64,000 nt of DNA from Oscillospiraceae bacterium (GCA_017847835.1 JAGASH010000008.1:434001-498000); one strand, 5' to 3'; shown: positions 33,664 through 43,153, numbered from the stretch's first letter. Numbers and translations are program-made. The notes: generated by a model from the sequence alone, not told the origin.

Positions 33664-34748
33664 AAACGAAAAAGGGCGCGAAGAAAATCGTCCTGATAAT
33701 AATCGCAAGTGTGGTTGCAGCGGCAGCGCTGGTTTTTGTGGGGCTTATGCTCTACGGAAAACATCAGATGAGCAAAATACCCGCGATGTCCTTTGAGGAG
33801 TGTCTGAATTACACCACTGCGGGCAGCGATAGAGCCGTGATAACCGTCGGTGTTATCAAGGACGGCGAGGCTAGCTGGACGGTTTACGGAAAGGACGGCG
33901 CGGAGCTTCAAAAAACGCTCCACACCTACGAAATCGGCTCGCTCACGAAAACGGTCACGGCTTCAATGGTGATGAAGCTTGTCGATGAGGGCAAAATGAG
34001 CCTTGACGCGCCGATTTCCGATTATCTTGAACTCCCCGAAAGAGCGCACTACCCGACAATCCGCGAGCTTCTCACGCACACTTCGGGTTACAGCTCGTAT
34101 TACTTTGAGAGCGCGATGATAGGCAACTTTTTCGGCGGCAAAAACAGCTTTTACACTATCGGTGACAGCACGATTTTAAACACGCTCAAAAACACCGAGA
34201 TTGCCGATAAACCGCACAAATTCGACTACTCAAACTTCGGCTACGCGGCGCTCGGGCTTATCCTTGAAAAGGTCACGGAAACCGAATACACGCGGCTTTG
34301 CGAGGATTATCTTCATAATGAGCTTGGTCTTGCGAACAGCCGGATTTCCGACGGAAACGGCGACCTCGGCAAGCTCTGGGACTGGCAGCCGGGCGATACC
34401 TATATGTCTGCGGGCGCGGTTTTGTCGGATATCGAGGATATGCTGAAATACGCGCAAATGCAGCTTGACGGCTTCTCGGAGAACCACAAAAGTCTTGCTG
34501 AAATCGACGTTGTGAACGAGAATTACCGCACAATGGGCATAAATATGGACGAAATCGGCGCGGCTTGGCTTATCGATAACGAAAACGGTTTTGTCTGGCA
34601 CAACGGCGGCACAGGCGATTACAACAGCTATCTCGGCTTCTGCGAGGAAACGAAAACGGCGGTTGTCGTGCTGTCAAATTTCGCGCCGGGCTATAAAATC
34701 CCCGCGACCGTGCTTGGCTTGAAAAAATTGCAGGAATTGCAGAAATAA
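33660..34748 (+). CDS. membrane-anchored serine hydrolase, beta-lactamase/DD-peptidase fold
   Basis: The 362-residue protein has one N-terminal membrane helix (KIVLIIIASVVAAAALVFVGLMLYG) and a penicillin-binding-like domain outside the cell. The nucleophile motif is S94-L-T-K97, the second motif Y190-S-N192 and the third H314-N-G316 with GGTG, all in order. Such proteins are carboxypeptidases, esterases or amidases. The ATG at 33660 lies in ATGA at the end of the aminotransferase gene with no strong ribosome site, so translation depends on the upstream gene. Confidence 0.88.
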   Translation: MKTKKGAKKIVLIIIASVVAAAALVFVGLMLYGKHQMSKIPAMSFEECLNYTTAGSDRAVITVGVIKDGEASWTVYGKDGAELQKTLHTYEIGSLTKTVTASMVMKLVDEGKMSLDAPISDYLELPERAHYPTIRELLTHTSGYSSYYFESAMIGNFFGGKNSFYTIGDSTILNTLKNTEIADKPHKFDYSNFGYAALGLILEKVTETEYTRLCEDYLHNELGLANSRISDGNGDLGKLWDWQPGDTYMSAGAVLSDIEDMLKYAQMQLDGFSENHKSLAEIDVVNENYRTMGINMDEIGAAWLIDNENGFVWHNGGTGDYNSYLGFCEETKTAVVVLSNFAPGYKIPATVLGLKKLQELQK

Positions 34749-34762
34749 AGAAGGAGAACGCT

Positions 34763-35761
34763 ATGGAAGAACAGAAAAAGAATATGCTGAGCCTTATTCA
34801 GCCGACAAATACGCCTCATTTGGGCAATTATCTCGGCGCAATGCAGAATTGGGTGAAGCTCCAGAACGATTACAACTGCTTTTTCGGTATCGCTGATTTG
34901 CACTCGATAACCGTAAGGCAAGACCCCGTGAAGCTCCGCGCGCAGATTAAGGAGAGCTATGCGCTGCTTATCGCGGCGGGACTTGACCCCGAAAAATCCA
35001 CGCTTTTCGTTCAGGGACACAACCCGAACCACGCTGAGCTGTCGTGGATTTTGAGCTGCTACACGCAGTTCGGTGAGCTGTCAAGAATGACGCAGTTCAA
35101 GGACAAATCCGAGAAGCACCCCGACAATATCAACGCGGGACTTTTCACATATCCCGTGCTTATGGCTGCGGATATTCTGCTGTATCAGGCGGATTTGGTT
35201 CCCGTGGGAGTTGACCAGTCCCAGCATCTCGAACTTGCCAGAAACATTGTGCAGCGCTTCAACGGCATTTACGGCGACGTTTTCACAATGCCCGAGGGCT
35301 ACATCACGAAGGCAACCGCGAAGGTTATGTCGCTTCAGGAGCCGACAAAGAAGATGTCAAAGTCCGACGAGAACCCGAACGCTTCCGTGTGGATTTTGGA
35401 CGACAAGGACACGATTATCCGCAAGTTCAAGCGCGCCGTTACCGACAGCGAAACCGAGGTCTGCGCGCGCGAGGGCAAGGACGGAATTATCAACCTGATG
35501 TCGATTTACGGCGGCGTGACAGGCAAGAGCTTTGAAGAAATCGAAGCTGAGTTCAAGGGCAAGGGCTATGGTGACTTCAAACTCGCGGTCGGCGAGGCGG
35601 TCGCAGACAGCCTTGCACCGCTTCAGAACGAGTACAAGCGGCTTTCTTCCGACAAGTCATACATCGAGGATTGCATGAAAAAGGGCGCTGAGAAGGCTTA
35701 CAAGTTCTCACGCAAGACGCTTTCCAAGGTGCAGAAAAAGGTTGGTTTTATTACATTTTAA
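34763..35761 (+). CDS. trpS: tryptophanyl-tRNA synthetase
   Basis: The 332-residue class I synthetase charges tRNA-Trp. The HIGH motif is in NTPHLGNYLG, the tryptophan/ATP site includes ADLHSITVRQDP and the VGVDQSQHLELARNI segment, and KMSKS is exact (KKMSKSDENPNAS). The opening LSLIQPTN differs from the usual SGIQPSG/SGRQPTG. It is preceded by AAGGAG and follows the hydrolase gene by 14 bases with no separate promoter seen. It is not linked to the trp operon 15 kb away. Confidence 0.95.
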   Translation: MEEQKKNMLSLIQPTNTPHLGNYLGAMQNWVKLQNDYNCFFGIADLHSITVRQDPVKLRAQIKESYALLIAAGLDPEKSTLFVQGHNPNHAELSWILSCYTQFGELSRMTQFKDKSEKHPDNINAGLFTYPVLMAADILLYQADLVPVGVDQSQHLELARNIVQRFNGIYGDVFTMPEGYITKATAKVMSLQEPTKKMSKSDENPNASVWILDDKDTIIRKFKRAVTDSETEVCAREGKDGIINLMSIYGGVTGKSFEEIEAEFKGKGYGDFKLAVGEAVADSLAPLQNEYKRLSSDKSYIEDCMKKGAEKAYKFSRKTLSKVQKKVGFITF

Positions 35762-35832
35762 CGAAAATCTGCGGAGTTTGCAAGAGTTTATTGTTGAATT
35801 AGACAAAAATTCGCTAATAACATAAATTCTAC

Positions 35833-35861
35833 TTGAAATTTGACGCGATTTCTGTTAAAAT
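35833..35861 (+). promoter_or_regulatory. promoter for rpmB
   Basis: TTGAAA (35833-35838) and TAAAAT (35856-35861), spacer 17 bp, 55 bases before the start. Confidence 0.85.
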
Positions 35862-35916
35862 ATTATTTGTAACGTGTTTAATTAAATAATTTTATCGGAA
35901 GGACGGTGTAAATATA

Positions 35917-36108
35917 ATGGCTAAATGTGAAATCTGCGGCAAGAGTGTCGCTTTCGGAATTAAGGTTTCCCACTCTCACAGAAGAAGCAACAGAACCTAC
36001 AAACCCAATGTTAAGAAGGTTAGAGCGGTTGTAAACGGCACACCGTGCAGAGTTTATGCCTGCACTCGCTGCCTGCGCTCCGGTTTTGTTCAGAGAGCGG
36101 CTGACTGA
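35917..36108 (+). CDS. rpmB: 50S ribosomal protein L28
   Basis: The 63-residue protein is the zinc-binding form of bL28, with CEICGK at the start and CTRCLRSG near the end. The VSHSHRRSNRTYKPNVKKV centre is typical. It is a single-gene unit with its own promoter, GGAAGGACGG ribosome site and terminator, as often seen in Firmicutes. Confidence 0.97.
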   Translation: MAKCEICGKSVAFGIKVSHSHRRSNRTYKPNVKKVRAVVNGTPCRVYACTRCLRSGFVQRAAD

Positions 36109-36129
36109 TTTGCGAATTTCATAAAAAAC

Positions 36130-36159
36130 GAGCCTTGTTATCAGCAAGGCTCATTTTTT
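36130..36159 (+). terminator. terminator of rpmB
   Basis: GAGCCTTG / CAAGGCTC with a 7-base loop, followed by ATTTTTTG. Confidence 0.92.
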
Positions 36160-36170
36160 GTGCAAAAATC

Positions 36171-36199
36171 TCCCCCGAACCGAAATTCGGGGGATTTTG
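36171..36199. terminator. terminator of the penicillin-binding protein gene
   Basis: TCCCCCGAA / TTCGGGGGA with a 6-base loop. On the minus strand GATTTTTGC follows; on the plus strand TTTTG follows. It ends just beyond the minus-strand stop at 36200. Confidence 0.88.
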
Positions 36200-38572
36200 T
36201 TAATAGTTTGCTAATTCTTTCCTGACGAGCTCCTCGTTTCTGAGGTCATAGTCCTCCCACTTTTTATTGAGAGCCTCCAGCTCTTCCTCGTGGTTGCCCG
36301 AGCAGTAGCCGGGAAGATTTCCGTCGCGATAGTAGCCGATTTTTGTTTCTTCGCAGTTCGTAGAAGCGAGAAGTCCTGTCTGCACGCAGTATCTGCGCTC
36401 CAGAACAGACGAGTCGGGTGTGAACTTGTGAACCTGCGATGTATCGACAATATCAACCATAACGTCGTGCCAAATCTGCGCGCAGTAGCGGTGGTAATCC
36501 CAGTTTGGCGACCAGCTGTACGGCGGGATATCCTTGTTGTTGTCGTAGCCGAGCCATACCATTCCGACATATTCGGGCGTGCAGCCTGCGAAAAGCAGGT
36601 CCTTGCCGGAGTTTGACGTACCCGTTTTACCGATAACCTCGCAGTATGGCAGCGCCGCGTTTGCGCCGGAAGAAGTTCCGTCCGTGACAACCGTTTTCAT
36701 CATTCGGTTGACAATCCACGCAGTGTCGCTGTCGATAGCCTGCGTGCCGTAGAAGTCCTGCTTCAGTATCACGTTGTCCTTACTGTCGAGCACGCGACTG
36801 TACAGCATAGGTCTGTAATAAATTCCGCCGTTTCCGAAAATCTGATAAGCTGCCGCCATCTCGTAGAGCTTCGCGCCGTTTGTAAGCGCTCCCATTGACA
36901 TCGGAGAGAGCGCGATATCAGTGTCAGCGATTGTCGTCAGACCGAGGTTTTGCGTGAGCTGATTGAAGCAGACTTGCGGTGTGAGCATCTGCGTAATTCG
37001 CACGGAAATCGTGTTCTTAGACTCACGAAGTCCCATCCACACGGGCATAAGCTCGCCCGTCTGAATATAATCGAAGTTAAACGGCCATTTTGTAATCGTG
37101 TAATTTTCACCGATAATCGAAATTTGCTTATCGGGAATCATCGTCGAGAAGGTGAGGAGGTTGTTCTGAATTGCCGTTGAGTAAACAGCAATCGGCTTTA
37201 TCGTTGAACCGGGCGCGCGCACAGCCATTGTCGCGCGGTTGAAGCAGTTGTCGCCGGGCTTGTCACCAAGACCTCCCGCCAGCGCAACAACCGTTCCCTC
37301 GTAATTCGTGATAACAAACGCGGATTGCAGCAAATCGGTTTCCTTTGCCGTTTTGTCGTACTTCGTCATTGCAATCAGCGGGTCGCGATACTTTTCTTCC
37401 AGCTTATCCTGAAGCTCCATATCCATATTTATATAGATTTTGTAGCCGCCGTTGTAGATTTCGTTTCGCGCGCTGGTGTAGGAAACGCCCTTGAGCTCTG
37501 CGTAGTCGTTGATAACCTGGTCGATTGCCGCGTCAACGTACCAATTCTGTGAAATCTCGTAGTCGTTCCACTTGTACGCTTCGTATTCTTCGTCGTCGAT
37601 GTCGTCCTCTTCTTTATCCTCGTCGGTTTTTTCGGGTTCAATGGAGTTCGGGTCAACATAGCCGAAAGCGTCACCATAAACAGTTCTCGCGAATTTCACC
37701 TTTTCAACCTTTGCGCTCTCGTATTCGCGAAGCGAGATGTATCCCTGCTCGTACATATTCTGGAGAGCGTAAATCTGGTTGTCCTTGCAGTTTTCCAAAT
37801 CGACATAGGGCGAGCGCATATAAGGATTTCGTATCATTCCCGCGATAATCGCGCTTTCTGCGATAGTCAAGTCCTTTGCGTCCTTGCCGAAGTAGTACTG
37901 CGAGGCCGCGCCCACTCCGTAAACCATTCCTCCGAGCCATATTCGGTTCAGATAGCTTTCAAGGATATCGATTTTCGTGTACTTTTCCTCAAGCGACATC
38001 GCTCGGAAAATCTCACGCAGCTTGCGTTCCCAGTTTTGTTTGTCATCGCCGGTGATGTTTTTGACGAGCTGTTGAGTAATCGTAGAGCCGCCTTGTCCCG
38101 CGCGCTCAAGGTTCAGCACGTCCGCACCTAGCGCGAAAACCGTTCTGCGCCAGTCAACTCCCTTATGGTCCCAGAAACGCTTGTCCTCTGTCGATACAAC
38201 CGCGTTTATGAGGTGCGGTGAGATGTCCTCATAGTTCGTCCAGATGCGGTTTTGCTCAGCCGCAAGCCGCGTGACCTCAACCTCGTGTCCGTCCTTGTCA
38301 TACGCATAAATCATAGTCGTGTACTTCATCTCGGTATCACGGAGATTTGCGTCAAAGCCGTTGTCGGCAAAGTTGAGGACATACACCACGATAACCGTGA
38401 CAACAATACAAAGCATAACCACGATTATCAGCAGCATTGAAGAAAGCGTTGTTCCGACAACCGTGAGCGCGTGACCGATATTTTTCATAATACGCTGCTT
38501 TTTGCGCGGGTCGGTTTTCTTCTTCTTCGGCTCGTCCTTTATTTTAATGTAGTGGAATTTTTTACCATTCAT
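36200..38572 (-). CDS. class A penicillin-binding protein (PBP1A-type)
   Basis: This 790-residue bifunctional peptidoglycan synthase has a Lys-rich cytoplasmic tail, one membrane helix (TTLSSMLLIIVVMLCIVVTVIVVYVLNF), a GT51 glycosyltransferase (STEDKRFWDHKGVDWRRT, QGGSTITQQLVKN, IAESAIIAGMIRNP) and a transpeptidase with the active Ser in APGSTIKP, SKN as second motif and GKTGTSNSGKD. An acidic insert rich in Glu/Asp lies between the two domains (~300-325). It ends without a long tail. AGGTGA precedes ATG 38572; a GTG at 38581 is in frame. It has its own promoter. Confidence 0.95.
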   Translation of the reverse strand: MNGKKFHYIKIKDEPKKKKTDPRKKQRIMKNIGHALTVVGTTLSSMLLIIVVMLCIVVTVIVVYVLNFADNGFDANLRDTEMKYTTMIYAYDKDGHEVEVTRLAAEQNRIWTNYEDISPHLINAVVSTEDKRFWDHKGVDWRRTVFALGADVLNLERAGQGGSTITQQLVKNITGDDKQNWERKLREIFRAMSLEEKYTKIDILESYLNRIWLGGMVYGVGAASQYYFGKDAKDLTIAESAIIAGMIRNPYMRSPYVDLENCKDNQIYALQNMYEQGYISLREYESAKVEKVKFARTVYGDAFGYVDPNSIEPEKTDEDKEEDDIDDEEYEAYKWNDYEISQNWYVDAAIDQVINDYAELKGVSYTSARNEIYNGGYKIYINMDMELQDKLEEKYRDPLIAMTKYDKTAKETDLLQSAFVITNYEGTVVALAGGLGDKPGDNCFNRATMAVRAPGSTIKPIAVYSTAIQNNLLTFSTMIPDKQISIIGENYTITKWPFNFDYIQTGELMPVWMGLRESKNTISVRITQMLTPQVCFNQLTQNLGLTTIADTDIALSPMSMGALTNGAKLYEMAAAYQIFGNGGIYYRPMLYSRVLDSKDNVILKQDFYGTQAIDSDTAWIVNRMMKTVVTDGTSSGANAALPYCEVIGKTGTSNSGKDLLFAGCTPEYVGMVWLGYDNNKDIPPYSWSPNWDYHRYCAQIWHDVMVDIVDTSQVHKFTPDSSVLERRYCVQTGLLASTNCEETKIGYYRDGNLPGYCSGNHEEELEALNKKWEDYDLRNEELVRKELANY

Positions 38573-38611
38573 ATTAATCACCTAAAAACGTTGAAAGTCA
38601 TACTTATTATA

Positions 38612-38640
38612 ATTATACCACAATTTCAGCGGAATGTTAA
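38612..38640 (-). promoter_or_regulatory. promoter for the penicillin-binding protein gene
   Basis: On the minus strand TTAACA (38635-38640) and TATAAT (38612-38617), spacer 17 bp with TTGTGG before the -10. Confidence 0.82.
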
Positions 38641-38684
38641 TACTTTTTTATAAAAATTATGTGAAATTTTGCGTTTTCGGCAAA

Positions 38685-39308
38685 TCACTCCGAAAAATCC
38701 TGCGAAACGTACTTTTTCGGCACTTTAGACGCAAACTTGCTGTCCTTTATAAAGTACCGCCAGAGCTTGTCGCGGTATTCCTCGGCATAATCGATGTTTA
38801 TCCGCGGTGAAACGGCAATGTTGCTTTTGGCAATATCGGGTTTATCGAGAATAAAAAGCTCATCTTTGCACAAATCCGTGCCGCTTTGTTCGCGGGTTAT
38901 TCCGAGAGCCGCGCAGAGCTTTCCCGGACCGCTGCAAAGGTTTTCGAGCTTGTCCGTGCCGCGCCGCTTTATCATAAGTTCGATGCCGTCAAGCGGCTCC
39001 AGAGCGCGTATCAGCACGGCTTCGGGCTTGTCTTTTTCGTTTGCGACGACGTTGAAGCAGCAGTACATTCCGTAAATCAGATAGACATACGAGAAACCGC
39101 CCTGCCCGAACATTACCGCAGTTCTTGCCGTCGGCACACCCCCGCAGGAGTGCGCGCCCTTGTCGTCTGGACCGACATAAGCCTCGGTTTCGACGATAAT
39201 TCCCGAAGTCACGCCCTCGTCGGTTTTGTGAACAAGCACCTTGCCCAAAAGCGCCGAAGCAAGTTCCTCGGCGCCTTTGAGGTAAAAATTTCTTTTCAGC
39301 TTTCCCAT
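38685..39308 (-). CDS. mpg: 3-methyladenine DNA glycosylase (AAG/Mpg family)
   Basis: The 207-residue base-excision repair enzyme removes alkylated purines. It has LLGKVLVHKTDEG, the catalytic Glu region IIVETEAYVGPDDKGAHS, YVYLIYGMYCCFNVV, EAVLIRALEPLDG and the GPGKLCAALGI motif. The start ATG at 39308 lies one base after the glmS stop with no clear ribosome site, so it is almost certainly translated by coupling from glmS. The longer frame to 39482 runs inside glmS and is not used. Confidence 0.93.
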   Translation of the reverse strand: MGKLKRNFYLKGAEELASALLGKVLVHKTDEGVTSGIIVETEAYVGPDDKGAHSCGGVPTARTAVMFGQGGFSYVYLIYGMYCCFNVVANEKDKPEAVLIRALEPLDGIELMIKRRGTDKLENLCSGPGKLCAALGITREQSGTDLCKDELFILDKPDIAKSNIAVSPRINIDYAEEYRDKLWRYFIKDSKFASKVPKKYVSQDFSE

Positions 39309-39309
39309 A

Positions 39310-41136
39310 TTATTCCGTAGTAACCGACTTCGCGAGATTTCTCGGCTTGTCGGGATCGATACCGCGCAGCACGCTCGTGTAATACGCGATAAGCTGAAGC
39401 GCGCAGACCGTTGCCAGCGGAGTGAGCGAGTCGGGAAGGTCGTTGTCGATGTCGAAGCGCATATCGACGGTGTTTTCCGCAAACTGCGTTTCTTTTCGGG
39501 TTATCGCGATTATCGTAGCACCGCGCGCCTTGACCTCTTCCATATTGCTGATAGTTTTCGGGAGAACGTTTTCCTGCGTCGCGAGCGTTATCACGGGAAT
39601 TCCGTCCTCGATAAGCGAGATTGTGCCGTGCTTCAGCTCGCCCGCAGCGTAAGCCTCGCTGTGAATGTAGGTGATTTCCTTCAGCTTCAGCGAGCCCTCC
39701 AGCGACAGCGCATAGTCAAATCCGCGCCCGATAAAGAACAGCTTATCCACGTTCACCAGCTTCGACGCGATAAACTTGCACTCGTCCTCTTTTCTGAGGA
39801 TTGCCGAGATAGCTTCGGGTGCTTTTTCGATATAACCGGTCAGACGTTTGAGTTCGTCTTCGGTAATTTTGCCCCTTGCAAAAGCAAGTCTGAACGCGAT
39901 TAAGTACAGCACGGCAATCTGCACGGTGTAGGCTTTTGTGCTTGCAACCGCGATTTCGGGTCCCGCAAGCGTGTTTATGCACATATCTGCAGCTCGGGCA
40001 ATCGCCGAATATTTCACGTTCACCACAGCAAGTGTTTTCGCGCCCATTTCCTTTGCGAGTTCAAGTCCCGCTTTTGTGTCGGCGGTTTCGCCACTTTGTG
40101 AAACGAGAATTACCAAGTCGTCCTTGCCGATAATCGGGTTCATATAGCGAAACTCGCTTGCGGTTTCCACGGTTACGGGAACTCTTGCGAGCTGTTCAAT
40201 AGCGTAACGCGCAATAATTCCCGCGTGCATAGCCGTACCGCACGCAACCACGAAAATCCTGTTAATCCCGCGCATAAATTCATCGGTGAAACCGATTTCG
40301 GAAAAATCGGGCACACCGTCCCTGATTACCGCTTTCAGCGTTTTCTCGACAACCTTCGGCTGCTCGTGGATTTCTTTGAGCATAAAGTGCGGGAAACCCT
40401 GTTTCTGCGCCTGTTCAACGTCCCATTCGGCTGTCTGAACGGTTTTGTTGATTTCAAGACCGTGAACATCATAGAAGCGCGCGCTGTTTTCTTCCATACA
40501 AACGATTTCATCGTCTTCGAGAAGAACGTAGCTTTTCGTGTATTTCAAAAACGCGGGAATATCCGACGCGATGAAATATTCATTTTCACCGATACCGACG
40601 ATAAGCGGGCTTGCCTTGCGCACAGCGTACACTCTGTCGGGGAAGTCCTTGAAAAGAATTCCGAGCGCAAAGCTTCCGCGAAGCTCTTTGACAACCTCGG
40701 TTATTGCGCGAAGCGGGTTTCTCTCGGAGTAATAGTAGTCGAGCAGGCAGGCGACAACCTCGCTGTCGGTCTGGCTTATAAAAGCGTAGCCTTTTTCTTT
40801 GAGGAAGGCTTTCAGCTCTGCGTAATTTTCGATAATTCCGTTATGTACAATGGTAACTCGTCCGTTTGAGTGAGGGTGAGAGTTGATATCGGAGGGCTCG
40901 CCGTGTGTAGCCCAGCGGGTGTGACCGATACCGCAGAAGCCTTGCGGCTTACCCTCGGTTATGAGTTTTTCTTTCATACAAGCGAGTTTTCCGCGTGTTT
41001 TGACGGTTTTGATGATATCGTTCTCAAAAACTGCGATACCGGCGCTGTCATAGCCGCGGTATTCGAGCTTTTCGAGTCCGTCCATCAGCACGTCTGCGCA
41101 GTCGCGTTTTCCTATATACCCCACAATTCCGCACAT
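39310..41136 (-). CDS. glmS: glutamine-fructose-6-phosphate aminotransferase (isomerizing)
   Basis: The 608-residue enzyme makes glucosamine-6-phosphate, the first step to UDP-GlcNAc for the cell wall. The N-terminal Cys nucleophile (MCGIVGYIG), GIGHTRWATHGEPS and the NGIIENY motif form the glutaminase. Two SIS domains (VACGTAMHAG, SQSGETADTKAG; FIGRGFDYALSLEGSLKLKEITYIHSEAYAAGELKHG) and the C-terminal KSVTTE complete it. GGGGG precedes the ATG. Only ~55 bases of leader follow the promoter, too short for a glmS ribozyme. Confidence 0.97.
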   Translation of the reverse strand: MCGIVGYIGKRDCADVLMDGLEKLEYRGYDSAGIAVFENDIIKTVKTRGKLACMKEKLITEGKPQGFCGIGHTRWATHGEPSDINSHPHSNGRVTIVHNGIIENYAELKAFLKEKGYAFISQTDSEVVACLLDYYYSERNPLRAITEVVKELRGSFALGILFKDFPDRVYAVRKASPLIVGIGENEYFIASDIPAFLKYTKSYVLLEDDEIVCMEENSARFYDVHGLEINKTVQTAEWDVEQAQKQGFPHFMLKEIHEQPKVVEKTLKAVIRDGVPDFSEIGFTDEFMRGINRIFVVACGTAMHAGIIARYAIEQLARVPVTVETASEFRYMNPIIGKDDLVILVSQSGETADTKAGLELAKEMGAKTLAVVNVKYSAIARAADMCINTLAGPEIAVASTKAYTVQIAVLYLIAFRLAFARGKITEDELKRLTGYIEKAPEAISAILRKEDECKFIASKLVNVDKLFFIGRGFDYALSLEGSLKLKEITYIHSEAYAAGELKHGTISLIEDGIPVITLATQENVLPKTISNMEEVKARGATIIAITRKETQFAENTVDMRFDIDNDLPDSLTPLATVCALQLIAYYTSVLRGIDPDKPRNLAKSVTTE

Positions 41137-41190
41137 AGTATTTTCCCCCTAAAATCTTGCTTTTACAGCAATTTTATTCTCGATAATTTT

Positions 41191-41219
41191 ATTATATCAC
41201 CTTTTTTTGCATAAGTCAA
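41191..41219 (-). promoter_or_regulatory. promoter for glmS-mpg
   Basis: On the minus strand TTGACT (41214-41219) and TATAAT (41191-41196), spacer 17 bp. Confidence 0.88.
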
Positions 41220-41225
41220 GGATTA

Positions 41226-41392
41226 CGCGCGAAGCAAAAAAAGTCTTTTTGGAGTATCGACGAGAAACCTTCGGTTTCCCTAACCTTAGAAAAAGGATAA
41301 GGAAACCGAAGGTTTCACTAGAATTTCAAAAAGACTTTTGTATGGGCACCGCGAAGCGAAAAGGGTGCAGCGTCACGCTGCTTCCGAGCGCG
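41226..41392. repeat. long inverted repeat plus CCGCGAAGCG element
   Basis: The gap between glmS and the symporter gene holds a long imperfect palindrome. AAAAGTCTTTTTG (~41238) pairs with CAAAAAGACTTTT (~41325). Inside it GAAACCTTCGGTTTCC pairs with GGAAACCGAAGGTTTC, extended to 24 bases with two mismatches. The left arm shares CGCGAAGC-AAAAAAGTCTTTTTG with 19203-19227. Right of it lie CCGCGAAGCG (41349-41358) and AGGGTGCAGCGTCACGCTG, the inverse of the 20.1-kb copy. It may also terminate the symporter gene. Confidence 0.7.
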
Positions 41393-41401
41393 CTTATCAT
41401 C

Positions 41402-43021
41402 TTACTGTTTTGCCTTGACCTTAACGTCTTCCATTTCCTCTTGCATTTCTGCTTCAACGTCTTTTGCGTGCTCCGCCTCAATCGTCGCGTCAAACGACAG
41501 CATCGGCTTCACGTCCTTGTGCTTAATCCGTCTGTCAACATAATTCTTCGTCAGCTTTATTACAACCGGCAGCATTGACAGAACACCGATAAGGTTCGGT
41601 ATCAGCATAAGCGCGTTGAACGTGTCCGAAATGTCCCACGCAAGCGACGACGTCATCATAGCACCGGAAATTATCATCAGTACAAAGAATACCTTGTAGA
41701 ACTTCGCAGCCTTCAAACCAAACAGGTACTCAAACGCTTTCGAGCCGTAATGCGACCAGCCCACAACCGTAGTAAACGCAAACAGCAGAATTGCCACGGA
41801 AACGAATATTCCTCCGCCGGGACCGAATACGTTCGAGAAAGCGTCAGCAACCAGCGTCGCGTCGCCGCCCTCTGCTATGTTTACAGCACCTGTCGCAAGG
41901 TCGATTTTTCCGCTTGAAAGGACAACGAGAGCTGTCATCGTGCAGACTACAAACGTGTCCGCAAATACCTCGAAAATGCCCCACATACCCTGCTTAACGG
42001 GCTCTCTTACGTTGGAAGCCGAGTGTACCATAACCGATGAACCAAGTCCCGCTTCGTTCGAGAAAACGCCTCTCTTGAAGCCCGAAACCATAGTTTTGAT
42101 TGCAATTCCGGCACCGCCGCCGAGAACTGCGGGAACTGTGAACGCGAACTTGAAAATAGCCACGAACATATCTCCGATAGCCGTAATATGAACGCAAATT
42201 ACAACAATACAGCCGATTATGTAAGCAACCGCCATAAACGGAACAACCTTCTCAGCAAACGAAGCAATTCTCTTCAGACCGCCAAGGATAATCAGTCCTC
42301 CGAGTATCATCAGCACGCCGCCGATAATAATCGAAGTCCACTTTACATCGCCGAACGCATATCCGAGGTCAAGGTTTGACAGGAAAGCGTTGTCGAGGTT
42401 TATGACGATTTTGTTGATTTGACCCATATTGCCGATACCGAACGAAGCGAGTACCGCGAATGCCGAGAAAAGACCTGCGAGAATTCTTCCGGCCCACTTG
42501 CAGTGCTTGTAGCCGCCAAGACCGTCGCGAAGATAATACATCGGGCCGCCGCTCCATTCGCCCTCTTTGTTCTTACGGCGATAGTAGATACCGAGAATAT
42601 TTTCGGAGAAGTTTGTCATCATTCCGAAGAACGCGGCAATCCACATCCAGAAAACCGCGCCGGGACCGCCTATGCAAATCGCAGAAGCAACGCCCGCGAT
42701 GTTTCCCGTGCCGATTGTCGCGGCAAGCGCCGTGCAGAGCGCCTGAAACTGCGAAACGGAGCCGTGCTCTTTATTTTTGCGAACCTTGCTCTTGCGCGAG
42801 AACATTCCGCCGATAGTTCTCATCCACCATTCCTTGATGTGAGAAACCTGGAAAAATTTCGTGCAAATTGTGAGGACAATTCCTGCGCCGATAAGCAGAA
42901 CAAGTCCGAGCTTTTCCCACGCGAAATTGTTGATTGCGTCGTTGACCTCGGTGAGCTGCGTCACGAAATCCTTTTCGACAGCCTGTTCCGCGGTTTCGGA
43001 AATCAATCCCAAAAGACCCAT
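41402..43021 (-). CDS. sodium/alanine (AGCS family) symporter
   Basis: This 539-residue multi-pass transporter imports alanine or glycine with sodium or protons. Family marks are SVSQFQALCTALAATIGTGNIAGVA, GGPGAVFWMWIAAFFGM, EGEWSGGPMYYL, GVFSNEAGLGSS and TTVVGWSHYGSKAFEYLFG, with about ten membrane segments. The C-terminus is a charged Glu/Lys tail. AGGAG precedes the ATG at 43021; the frame is open to 43105 but has no ribosome site there. A single-gene unit. Confidence 0.95.
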   Translation of the reverse strand: MGLLGLISETAEQAVEKDFVTQLTEVNDAINNFAWEKLGLVLLIGAGIVLTICTKFFQVSHIKEWWMRTIGGMFSRKSKVRKNKEHGSVSQFQALCTALAATIGTGNIAGVASAICIGGPGAVFWMWIAAFFGMMTNFSENILGIYYRRKNKEGEWSGGPMYYLRDGLGGYKHCKWAGRILAGLFSAFAVLASFGIGNMGQINKIVINLDNAFLSNLDLGYAFGDVKWTSIIIGGVLMILGGLIILGGLKRIASFAEKVVPFMAVAYIIGCIVVICVHITAIGDMFVAIFKFAFTVPAVLGGGAGIAIKTMVSGFKRGVFSNEAGLGSSVMVHSASNVREPVKQGMWGIFEVFADTFVVCTMTALVVLSSGKIDLATGAVNIAEGGDATLVADAFSNVFGPGGGIFVSVAILLFAFTTVVGWSHYGSKAFEYLFGLKAAKFYKVFFVLMIISGAMMTSSLAWDISDTFNALMLIPNLIGVLSMLPVVIKLTKNYVDRRIKHKDVKPMLSFDATIEAEHAKDVEAEMQEEMEDVKVKAKQ

Positions 43022-43052
43022 TTCTTTCACTCCTAAACTTAAATTTTTACTT

Positions 43053-43081
43053 ATTATAACATATTTCTCGCTTAATTTCAA
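43053..43081 (-). promoter_or_regulatory. promoter for the alanine symporter gene
   Basis: On the minus strand TTGAAA (43076-43081) and TATAAT (43053-43058), spacer 17 bp, TATGT before the -10. Confidence 0.85.
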
Positions 43082-43124
43082 TAGTTTTTGCAACTTTTGC
43101 TTCAAAAAAATTCATTTTTCCTAT

Positions 43125-43153
43125 TTGACAACTTGGAAATTTTGTTGTAAAAT
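43125..43153 (+). promoter_or_regulatory. promoter for nnr
   Basis: TTGACA (43125-43130) and TAAAAT (43148-43153), spacer 17 bp, 34 bases before the ATG. Confidence 0.87.

Noticed and set aside
41137..41190. glmS ribozyme upstream of glmS
   Set aside because: The leader between promoter and start is only about 55 bases and lacks the ribozyme core, so control must be different.
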